Below, piece by piece: positions 1 through 5,593 of a stretch of 6,686 nt of DNA. Position 1 is the stretch's first letter, and the number at the start of each line of letters is the position of its first letter. The stretch covers positions 1 to 6,686 of the forward strand of contig CATZIG010000115.1 in NCBI GenBank assembly GCA_958419975.1, in the 5' to 3' direction. A program made the translations under genes and the position numbers. The notes under the pieces are model-generated. The model did not search any database. It was given only the letters and a program-made list of their open reading frames with translations, and was not told the origin of the DNA. The DNA is from an uncultured Collinsella sp. GTDB lineage: Bacteria; Actinomycetota; Coriobacteriia; Coriobacteriales; Coriobacteriaceae.

Positions 1-1251
1 GAGCGGCGCCACGCTAAAGCCGGCGCCCTCGGGAGAGTTCAGGAAAGCATCCACCACCTGCGTGTTCTCCTCGTCGAAGACCGAGCACGTCGCGTAGATG
101 AGCTCGCCGCCGGCAGCCACGCGCGCGGCAGCTTCCTTGAGCATCGTCAGCTGCAGTTTGGGCAGCTCAACCGTCACATCCTTTTCGGTCAGGCGCCACG
201 GAATCTCGGGATGACGACGCATGGTTCCGGTGCCAGAGCACGGCGCATCGATAAAGACCGTGTCGAACTTAACCGGCTTGCCAAGCATGGCATCAAATGA
301 CGTCAGGACTTCATCAAGCTCGCAGGCATCACCCGAAACCGTACGAACGCCCTGAATACCGGCCTTATGCAGGCGAGCGAGATTCAGATCGCACTTGCGA
401 TCATGCAGATCGAGCGCCGTATGCTGACGCTCATAGCCCGCACGCTTGGCCTGGCACATCATCACATAGGTCTTGGTGCCACGACCGGCACCAATCTCAA
501 GGCAGCTGCCAGGGCGCGTGGCTGCCGTGGCGATAAGCTGCGCGTTGAGATCAGATGCCACCGCGGCAGCACGCTCAAACACACCCGAAGCAACGGTAAC
601 CTGGGCATCAACCGGGGCATGGCAGCCCGGGAAGACAGGCGCGACGAGCTGCGAGATATACGGATCAGGCTTAGTCGTAAAGGCGTTCTCGTGTAAAGCC
701 AGCGGCGCAGGTGCCAAGTTACCGGCAAAGTTGAGCGCACCCTCTGGCGTGTCAAACGAAGCCATAATACGAGCGCACAGCCAACGCGGCAGACCCATCA
801 GGCGCGACAGACGTACCAGGCGTCGCTCAGACTCATCCACATCGGATGCCGTAGCAAAGTCCTCAACATTGTCCGCAACCTTATGCAGTACAGCATTGGC
901 CAAGCCAGCGGCGGACTTAGCGCCGCAGCGAACCAGCTCAACACCCTGACTTACGGCGACGCGGCCAGGCGTATGTAGATAAAGCATCTCGAAGGCCGAG
1001 ATACGAAGCGCCATGCGAACACGCGGCGCAACCTTTTTGGGCTTGTCGAGAAACTGATCGAGGAGCTCGTCCAAAATACCCTGCGTGGCGGCAACACCCA
1101 GCGCCAAGCGGGCGGCAAATGCGGAATCACGCTGGTCAATAGCCTTGGCCGATGCGCGAGAGGACAGCACGTCACGCGCATACATACCGCGGCGATCGGC
1201 CTCCATTAGCACATCGAGCGCAAGCTTGCGCGCGGGAGACAGCTTGCTCAT
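1..1251 (-). CDS. rsmB: 16S rRNA m5C967 methyltransferase RsmB, 3' end cut by window edge
   Basis: RsmB (Sun/Fmu) uses S-adenosylmethionine to methylate C967 of 16S rRNA. I translated the strand by hand: 417 codons are open from ATG at 1251 to the window edge, with no internal stop. Residues 1 to about 150 look like the NusB-type RNA-binding domain typical of RsmB. The methyltransferase domain follows: a SAM loop GAGRGTKT at 254-261, motif IV DAPCSGTG at 335-342 followed by MRRHPEIPW, and motif VI YATCSVFDEEN with Cys389. In this family the motif VI cysteine is the nucleophile and the motif IV cysteine (here Cys338) helps product release. E. coli RsmB is 429 residues, so only a short C-terminal piece should be missing. 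The start overlaps the fmt stop as ATGA, and a GGGGTG sequence seven bases upstream could act as a weak ribosome-binding site, so coupled translation is likely. The SAM loop differs from the usual AAPGGKT form. Confidence 0.95.
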   Translation of the reverse strand, partial: MSKLSPARKLALDVLMEADRRGMYARDVLSSRASAKAIDQRDSAFAARLALGVAATQGILDELLDQFLDKPKKVAPRVRMALRISAFEMLYLHTPGRVAVSQGVELVRCGAKSAAGLANAVLHKVADNVEDFATASDVDESERRLVRLSRLMGLPRWLCARIMASFDTPEGALNFAGNLAPAPLALHENAFTTKPDPYISQLVAPVFPGCHAPVDAQVTVASGVFERAAAVASDLNAQLIATAATRPGSCLEIGAGRGTKTYVMMCQAKRAGYERQHTALDLHDRKCDLNLARLHKAGIQGVRTVSGDACELDEVLTSFDAMLGKPVKFDTVFIDAPCSGTGTMRRHPEIPWRLTEKDVTVELPKLQLTMLKEAAARVAAGGELIYATCSVFDEENTQVVDAFLNSPEGAGFSVAPL

Positions 1252-2168
1252 GACAAAACACCCCACGAAAGATCGGCGCCCTGCAGGCCAGCAGCCCAAG
1301 CAGAAGCGGCCATAGCACGCTTGCCATCGGGCTTAACCTCGAGCAGTTCAACCGCACCATCGGAAAGACCAAGGTAAACACGCTTGTTCTTAACGTCAAC
1401 AGCGCCCTCGCCAAGCGACACTTCGGCCGGCGCAACATCGAGCACGCGCACGATCTTGCCGGCAATCACGCAACGAGCGGGAGCGGTATCGGATGAGGCC
1501 AGCACATGACGCACGCAATCAAGCGCCGCCATCTGCGGATCCAGGCGCATCTCCTGCTTAGAAATCTTGGCGGCATGGGTAACAAGCGACTCATCCTGCT
1601 CAGTCCACACGGCGGTGCCATCGGAAAGCGAAGGAAGCGTATCGGCAAGCAATTTACCGCCAAGCTCACCAAGCTCCATGGTCAGCGCCTCAGCATGCTT
1701 GCCGGCAACCGAGGTCGAGGCCTGAGCACAATAAGCGCCAGTATCCACGCCATGCCCAATACGCATAATGGAAACGCCAGCAACGTCGTCACCAGCGAGA
1801 ATCGCACGCTGAATAGGAGCAGCCCCACGCCAACGAGGCAGCAAGGACGCATGAACATTCACAATGCCGAGCGGCGCCATATGCAGCACGTCATCCGGCA
1901 AAATGCAACCATAAGCAGCCACACAGAAAATATCGGCTTGCGCAGCTTGGAGAGCCTCAACAACCTCGGCCGTTATACGATTAGCCTCAACAACCGGCAA
2001 CCCCAGCTCAAGCGCCTTAGCCTTAACAGGAGACGGCTCCAGCTTCTTACCACGCCCACGAACAGCATCAGGACGAGTAACAACAAGCGCAATCTCGTTA
2101 CCAGCCTCGACAAGCGAAGTCAACGAAGGCACCGCAAAATCAGGCGTACCCATAAACACAATACGCAT
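1248..2168 (-). CDS. fmt: Methionyl-tRNA formyltransferase
   Basis: Fmt transfers a formyl group from 10-formyl-tetrahydrofolate to Met-tRNAfMet in the cytoplasm, making the initiator for protein synthesis. The 306-residue product has the family's usual length. It starts MRIVFMGTPDFAVPSL, has the RGRGKKLEPSPVK segment near 37-49, and carries the catalytic signature VNVHASLLPRWRGAAPIQ at 103-120. Asn104, His106 and Asp142 (in GVDTG) match the catalytic Asn, His and Asp of E. coli Fmt. The C-terminal tRNA-binding domain ends with the recognisable KPDGKRAMAA region. I chose ATG at 2168 because GAGGAG lies ten bases upstream and the protein then begins at the usual position; the in-frame TTG at 2192 lies upstream of that site and would add eight non-conserved residues. 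The stop overlaps the rsmB start by four bases. It is separated from def by an unusually long spacer. Its codons end in T more often than those of gltX and priA. Confidence 0.97.
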   Translation of the reverse strand: MRIVFMGTPDFAVPSLTSLVEAGNEIALVVTRPDAVRGRGKKLEPSPVKAKALELGLPVVEANRITAEVVEALQAAQADIFCVAAYGCILPDDVLHMAPLGIVNVHASLLPRWRGAAPIQRAILAGDDVAGVSIMRIGHGVDTGAYCAQASTSVAGKHAEALTMELGELGGKLLADTLPSLSDGTAVWTEQDESLVTHAAKISKQEMRLDPQMAALDCVRHVLASSDTAPARCVIAGKIVRVLDVAPAEVSLGEGAVDVKNKRVYLGLSDGAVELLEVKPDGKRAMAASAWAAGLQGADLSWGVLS

Positions 2169-2178
2169 AAAAGTTAGT

Positions 2179-2184
2179 CTCCTC
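2179..2184 (-). promoter_or_regulatory. fmt ribosome-binding site
   Basis: The minus strand reads GAGGAG here, ten bases before the ATG at 2168. The site decides the fmt start against the in-frame TTG at 2192. A small 5-bp hairpin, AGCCG-TCT-CGGCT (2193-2205), sits just upstream and could influence access to the site, but this is inference. Confidence 0.75.
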
Positions 2185-2280
2185 TCAACCAAAGCCGAGA
2201 CGGCTACAAATAACAGCGGAAAGCCAAGTCACCAGCCCATCCGGATTACATTTCAACAAGAACAAATATACCCAAAACCA

Positions 2281-2313
2281 AAGAAAGAGCCGCAATAAAA
2301 GCAGCTCTCTCTC
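2281..2313 (-). terminator. Terminator-like hairpin downstream of def
   Basis: On the minus strand GAGAGAGAGCTGC pairs with GCGGCTCTTTCTT around a 7-nt TTTTATT loop. This gives 13 pairs, three of them G-U wobbles that hold only in minus-strand RNA. The 3' arm and what follows are T-rich (TTTCTTTGGTTTT), as expected of an intrinsic terminator whose core is the inner 8-bp stem. It would end transcripts coming from priA-def before fmt. The broken U-tract and the wobble pairs make it weaker than a textbook case. Confidence 0.5.
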
Positions 2314-2385
2314 AACAAAGACTATCAGCAAAGACGCCCTTCCCTGGCCCGACGGCACCCGGGCGAACCGAGCCAGAACAATGCA

Positions 2386-2487
2386 GTCCCCGGTGCTGAG
2401 CGCCCACATATCGTCCCGCGCGCAGTTTCGCAGCGAAGCGAGAATGTTTGAGCACGGGTTGATATGTGGGCGCTCAGCACCGAGGAC
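2386..2487 (-). repeat. Long inverted repeat: 27-bp arms, 48-nt loop
   Basis: The arms lie at 2386-2412 and 2461-2487. The inner 22 bp (2391-2412 against 2461-2482) are perfectly complementary; the left one begins CGGTGCTGAGCGCCCA and the right one ends TGGGCGCTCAGCACCG. Four more outer pairs follow after one non-Watson-Crick position (2390 with 2483). In minus-strand RNA that position is a G-U wobble, so all 27 pairs form; in plus-strand RNA it is a C-A mismatch. The loop has some further pairing (CCCG with CGGG) and a TTCGC/GCGAA near-palindrome. It starts nine bases after the def stop. There is no strong T-run directly after it, so it does not look like an ordinary intrinsic terminator. 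It could be a REP-like or miniature repeat, an RNA-stability or processing structure at the def 3' end, or a small-RNA precursor. Confidence 0.85.
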
Positions 2488-2495
2488 GGTGGGAA

Positions 2496-3032
2496 CTATT
2501 CCGTCTCGCCCGGTCGAGCGCCGCGGGCCAGGGCGTCCTGGTACTCCTTGACTGCTTTGATCCTCTGCATGGGCTTCAGTCGCTCAAACATGGTGTTGCC
2601 GTGCAGGTGATCGATCTCGTGCTGCAGGCACACGCAGAACAGGTCGCCCGAGGCCTCATAACGAATCAGGTTGGCATCCAGGTCGTACGCCTCGACGGCG
2701 ACATGGTCGGGACGCTCGATCTCGCAGCTAATGCCAGGAATGGAAAGGCAGCCCTCGCTAAAGGGCACCAGATGGTCGCTCTGCTCAACAATGACGGGAT
2801 TGATGAGCACATACGGGTCGTAGTCGCTCTTGTCACTGTAGTCGCAGTCGATGGTGACGAGCTGAATAAGCTCGCCGATCTGCGGGGCAGCCAGACCGCA
2901 GCCGCCGTTCTCGAACATCACCTTCTTCATCTTCTCGGCAAGCGCCTCGATCGCCGGGGTGATCTCCTCGATGACGGCGCACTCCTGGCGCAGACGAGGG
3001 TCGGGCGACAGTACGATTCCGTTGGCTTCCAT
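2496..3032 (-). CDS. def: Peptide deformylase
   Basis: Def is a metalloenzyme (usually Fe2+ in the cell) that removes the N-formyl group from nascent proteins, undoing what Fmt adds. The 178-residue product has all three family motifs: GCGLAAPQ at 44-51, EGCLS at 93-97, and QHEIDH at 137-142. The expected metal ligands are Cys95, His138 and His142, with Glu139 as the catalytic residue. The early LSPDPRLRQ segment is also typical. Two ATG codons are in frame, at 3038 and 3032. I prefer 3032 because AAAGGA then sits five bases upstream; for the 3038 start the same purine tract would abut the codon. The longer version adds only Met-Ala. The gene starts 18 bases after the priA stop, so the two are very probably co-transcribed. 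The last 30 residues are basic and acidic without a recognisable motif. Confidence 0.97.
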   Translation of the reverse strand: MEANGIVLSPDPRLRQECAVIEEITPAIEALAEKMKKVMFENGGCGLAAPQIGELIQLVTIDCDYSDKSDYDPYVLINPVIVEQSDHLVPFSEGCLSIPGISCEIERPDHVAVEAYDLDANLIRYEASGDLFCVCLQHEIDHLHGNTMFERLKPMQRIKAVKEYQDALARGARPGETE

Positions 3033-3037
3033 GGCCA

Positions 3038-3043
3038 TCCTTT
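3038..3043 (-). promoter_or_regulatory. def ribosome-binding site favouring the internal ATG
   Basis: The minus strand reads AAAGGA, ending five bases before ATG 3032-3030 and running into the alternative ATG at 3038-3036. Normal spacing points to the downstream ATG as the main start. Confidence 0.5.
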
Positions 3044-3050
3044 CGGGTTG

Positions 3051-5504
3051 TTACATCAAATCATAGGCGTCGACGTCAACGCTCACGCTCACGCCACGCA
3101 CGGAGCCCACCTCTTTGAGGCAGGTGTCGATATCATCAGAGACATGGTACCCCACGGGCGACTTCACAAGCAGATGGAAGCGGTAACGGTCCTTGGCTCT
3201 CTCGATTACACACGAAGCCGGGCCCAGCACCTGCGGCACCGCGCTGCCCGCCCGCAAAAAGTCGGGCGCGGCAGCATGCCAACGGCGCTTGAGGAGCTTT
3301 GCAATGCGCCCGATGTAGTCCTGCGCGTCGTCTCGGTTCGCCGACCACACCAAGATGTTGACCAGGCGAACAAACGGCGGGTACAGCGCGTCGCGGCGCT
3401 GGTCCAGGTCGTAGTCGGTAAAGATCGAACGGTCATGCTCAGCGACGGCGCGGATGACCGGATCCTCGGGCAGGTAGGTCTGGATGATGACCTCGCCGGG
3501 ACGATCACCGCGGCCGGCGCGTCCCGCAACCTGCTCCAGCAGATCGTAGGCGCGCTCCCCTGCTCTAAAATCGGGGAGCTTCAGCGCAAAGTCGGCATTG
3601 ACCACGCCCACAAGCGTGACCTCGGGAAAGTCGAGGCCCTTGGCAATCATCTGGGTGCCCAGCAACACGGCGCAATCGGCCGCATCGAACTGCTCGAGCA
3701 GCTTTTTGTGCGCGTCCTTGCCACGCGTGGTATCGGCATCCATGCGAATGATGGCGACGTCGTCGGGCAGCATCTGGTGCAGCGCATCCTCGATCTGCTG
3801 CGTGCCTAGGCCCATTTTTGCCAGGTAGCGACTGCCACATTTGGGGCAACGGCTTGTGGGCGCCGGATAGGGCTGCACGCGCCAAGACGAACCGCATGTG
3901 TGACACTGCAGCGTGTGCGTGCGCTCGTGATACGTAAGCGCGGTGGAGCAGTGGTTGCAAGTGGGGACGCAGCCGCACTCGCGGCACATAAGGAACGGCG
4001 CAAAGCCACGGCGGTTATGCAGCAGCACGGCCTTCTCACGGCGCTCGACCACGCGTTCCAAGCCTTCCATCAGCGGTTTTGAGAACATGGAACGGCTGCC
4101 GTGCGAGAACTCACGGCGCAGGTCGGCGATCCGAACCGTCGGCAGCACGGCGTGTCCCGGGCGCTCGGGCATCTCGACGCGCGTCCAGGTGGCACCGTTA
4201 TACGTGCCACGGCGGCAGCGATCGAGGGCCTCAGCAGAAGGCGTGGCGGAGCCCAACACGAGCGGGCAGCGGTAGCGCCGCGCCATCTCGGCCGCCACCT
4301 CGCGCGCGTGGTAACGCGGGCTGGAGCCTTGCTTATAGCTGGTCTCGTGCTCCTCGTCGATGATGATGAGGCCCAGATCGCTGAGCGGGCAAAAGAGCGC
4401 CGAGCGGGCACCCACGACCACACGCGCGGCACCGCTGGCAACCATATCCCACTGGTCCAGGCGCTCGCCGGCCGAAAGGCGCGAATGGAACACGGCGACC
4501 GTCTCGCCAAAGCGCGAGCGAAAGCGGCCGACGGTCTGGGCCGTCAGCGAAATCTCGGGCACCAGCACGCAGGCCGAGCGGCCGGCCGCGAGCACGCGCT
4601 CGATGGCGGAGAGGTACACCTCGGTTTTGCCGGAGCCGGTGACGCCGTCGACAAGGACCACGTCTCCGTGGGCGTCAAGACGGGCGCGCTCAATCTGCGT
4701 GAGCGCCTGCTGCTGGCCGTTGGTAAGTGCGACCGGCGCCTTGCCGCTTGCCGAGGACAGCGTGGTCTGCTCGCTGCATCCACGCCAGGCGCGGCGCTCC
4801 TCCACAACCACGACGCCGCGTTTTTCGAGCGACTTGATGGTCGCCGACATGCTGTTATAGAGAAGGTTGAGGTCGCGCGTCGTGACCGGGCCGCACTGGA
4901 GCGCCTCGATGAGCTGACGCTGACGAACCGCCGTTTTGGGAGGCGTATAGTTGAAGCCCTCGGGCGTAAGCATGACCCAGCGGTTTTGGATGGGTTTAAC
5001 GGCGGGGCGCTCAACGGTCCACACGCCATCATCGCCCTTGACCACGCGCGGGCTTCCACCCGGGGGCAAGAACAAACGCAGGCACTCGGAAAGGGTTGCG
5101 ACATATTCGCGGCTCATCCAACGCGCGATGCGGGCGGCCTCGGCACTAAAGAGCGGTTTGCTGAGAATCGCCTCGACGGGCTTGATGCGCGCAGGATCGA
5201 AGGTGTTGTTGCCTTGCAGGTCGCCCAGCTCGGGCGCGATGTCGACGATGTAGCCCGCGGCCGCACGGTTGCCAAAATGAACTAGGACGGTGGAGCCGAT
5301 CTGGGCCTCGCTGGCGAGGGGTTGCGGGATGCCGTAAGCAAACGGCTCGGACAGTGCACGCGTCGGGATGTCGAGGATTACGCTCGCATAGGCGGCGACG
5401 GGTTCGGGTGCGGGCTCGGGCTGCGCCGGGGCGGCGGCAGGAGCCGCGGACTTCGGAGCTTCCTCCGGTTCCGGTGAACCAAACAGCGAAAGTTGCTCGG
5501 CCAT
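3051..5504 (-). CDS. priA: Primosomal replication restart helicase PriA (N')
   Basis: PriA binds stalled or repaired replication forks, unwinds DNA 3' to 5' and starts reloading of the replicative helicase. At 817 residues it is longer than E. coli PriA (732), partly from an N-terminal tail. Visible in order: QLSLF at 4-8, an Ala/Pro/Glu-rich linker to about 38, the DNA-binding domain from about 38 to 140, Walker A GVTGSGKTE at 287-295, Walker B DEEH at 383-386 followed by the aromatic loop ETSYKQGSSPRYHARE, GSATPS at 418-423, eight zinc cysteines (507, 510, 516, 519, 534, 537, 553, 556), motif V GTQMIAKGLDFPEV and motif VI QVAGRAGRGDRPG. Every catalytic motif is present, so it should be an active ATPase and helicase. 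ATG at 5504 is supported by a strong AGGAGGTG eight bases upstream. def follows closely; gltX upstream is separated by a terminator. Confidence 0.97.
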   Translation of the reverse strand: MAEQLSLFGSPEPEEAPKSAAPAAAPAQPEPAPEPVAAYASVILDIPTRALSEPFAYGIPQPLASEAQIGSTVLVHFGNRAAAGYIVDIAPELGDLQGNNTFDPARIKPVEAILSKPLFSAEAARIARWMSREYVATLSECLRLFLPPGGSPRVVKGDDGVWTVERPAVKPIQNRWVMLTPEGFNYTPPKTAVRQRQLIEALQCGPVTTRDLNLLYNSMSATIKSLEKRGVVVVEERRAWRGCSEQTTLSSASGKAPVALTNGQQQALTQIERARLDAHGDVVLVDGVTGSGKTEVYLSAIERVLAAGRSACVLVPEISLTAQTVGRFRSRFGETVAVFHSRLSAGERLDQWDMVASGAARVVVGARSALFCPLSDLGLIIIDEEHETSYKQGSSPRYHAREVAAEMARRYRCPLVLGSATPSAEALDRCRRGTYNGATWTRVEMPERPGHAVLPTVRIADLRREFSHGSRSMFSKPLMEGLERVVERREKAVLLHNRRGFAPFLMCRECGCVPTCNHCSTALTYHERTHTLQCHTCGSSWRVQPYPAPTSRCPKCGSRYLAKMGLGTQQIEDALHQMLPDDVAIIRMDADTTRGKDAHKKLLEQFDAADCAVLLGTQMIAKGLDFPEVTLVGVVNADFALKLPDFRAGERAYDLLEQVAGRAGRGDRPGEVIIQTYLPEDPVIRAVAEHDRSIFTDYDLDQRRDALYPPFVRLVNILVWSANRDDAQDYIGRIAKLLKRRWHAAAPDFLRAGSAVPQVLGPASCVIERAKDRYRFHLLVKSPVGYHVSDDIDTCLKEVGSVRGVSVSVDVDAYDLM

Positions 5505-5512
5505 AGTCCCAG

Positions 5513-5520
5513 CACCTCCT
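5513..5520 (-). promoter_or_regulatory. Strong priA ribosome-binding site
   Basis: The minus strand reads AGGAGGTG, a near-complete match to the anti-Shine-Dalgarno sequence, eight bases before ATG 5504. It fixes the priA start and therefore confirms that the N-terminal QLSLF tail is translated. Confidence 0.85.
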
Positions 5521-5535
5521 AACCCATACGTCTAC

Positions 5536-5570
5536 AGAAACAAGAGCCCCGCTCTGAGTGAACGGGGCTC
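5536..5570 (-). terminator. Intrinsic terminator after gltX
   Basis: GAGCCCCG (5544-5551) and CGGGGCTC (5563-5570) form a perfect 8-bp GC-rich stem with an 11-nt loop. On the minus strand the stem is followed by TTGTTTCT, a U-rich tail. It begins 23 bases past the gltX stop and so should end gltX transcripts. It lies only about 40 bases before priA, leaving little room for a priA promoter between the two; partial read-through or a promoter within gltX would be needed. Confidence 0.75.
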
Positions 5571-5575
5571 GGATA

Positions 5576-5585
5576 CAAACGTTTG
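5576..5585. promoter_or_regulatory. Possible LacI-family-type palindrome between gltX and priA
   Basis: CAAACGTTTG is a perfect 10-bp palindrome directly after the gltX stop, flanked as ATACAAACGTTTGCGC. This agrees with the E. coli PurR box ACGCAAACGTTTGCGT at 13 of 16 positions, and AAACGTTT-like centres with CG in the middle are common in LacI-family operators. One short palindrome can arise by chance, and no promoter is evident next to it. Confidence 0.2.
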
Positions 5586-5593
5586 CGCAGCGA

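Larger units (their letters stand above)
2169..2495. other. Non-coding def-fmt intergenic region with several RNA hairpins
   Basis: These 327 bases separate def from fmt and hold no convincing gene. In the direction of transcription the region contains a 27-bp-arm inverted repeat (2386-2487), a smaller GC-rich hairpin (CTGGC paired with GCCAG, 2344-2376, with CGG/CCG inside), a terminator-like hairpin (2281-2313), an AT-rich stretch with a TATATT sequence (2265-2270), a 5-bp hairpin (2193-2205) and the fmt ribosome-binding site. Base composition falls here: by hand count about 42% GC at 2221-2280 against about 62% at 2881-2940 in def. A 74-codon minus-strand frame spans part of it (2185-2409) but has poor codon use and starts inside the long hairpin arm. 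I read this as a regulatory or operon-boundary region that lets fmt-rsmB be expressed apart from priA-def. Confidence 0.7.

Noticed and set aside
1506..2177. 223-codon plus-strand frame opposite fmt
   Set aside because: It is antisense to the Fmt catalytic region, and its Asn/Arg/Ser-rich product shows no recognisable domain.
2190..2192. TTG as an upstream fmt start
   Set aside because: It would add eight non-conserved residues and would place the GAGGAG ribosome-binding site inside the gene. ATG at 2168 fits spacing and family alignment.
2265..2295. Possible fmt promoter: TATATT at 2265-2270 with TTGCGG at 2290-2295 on the minus strand
   Set aside because: The -10 matches well but the -35 is poor, the spacer is 19 bases, and the pair overlaps the terminator-like hairpin. 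It is too weak to annotate as a promoter.
2185..2409. 74-codon minus-strand frame encoding a hydrophobic peptide that ends just before fmt
   Set aside because: Its start lies inside the long hairpin arm with no good ribosome-binding site, and it uses several rare-looking codons (TTA, ATA, AGA). The hydrophobic residues follow simply from T-rich DNA.
2386..2487. Reading the long inverted repeat as insertion-sequence ends or a CRISPR repeat
   Set aside because: Only 48 bases lie between the arms, with no transposase, no flanking direct repeats that I could see and no repeated spacers.
2466..3809. 447-codon plus-strand open frame across def and the 3' half of priA
   Set aside because: It lies wholly antisense to two conserved genes and has no recognisable domain. 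Long antisense frames are common in GC-rich coding DNA.
4101..5285. 394-codon plus-strand open frame across priA
   Set aside because: It is antisense to the PriA helicase motifs and its product is low-complexity in Arg, Ala and Gly with no recognisable fold. It is a codon-bias shadow.
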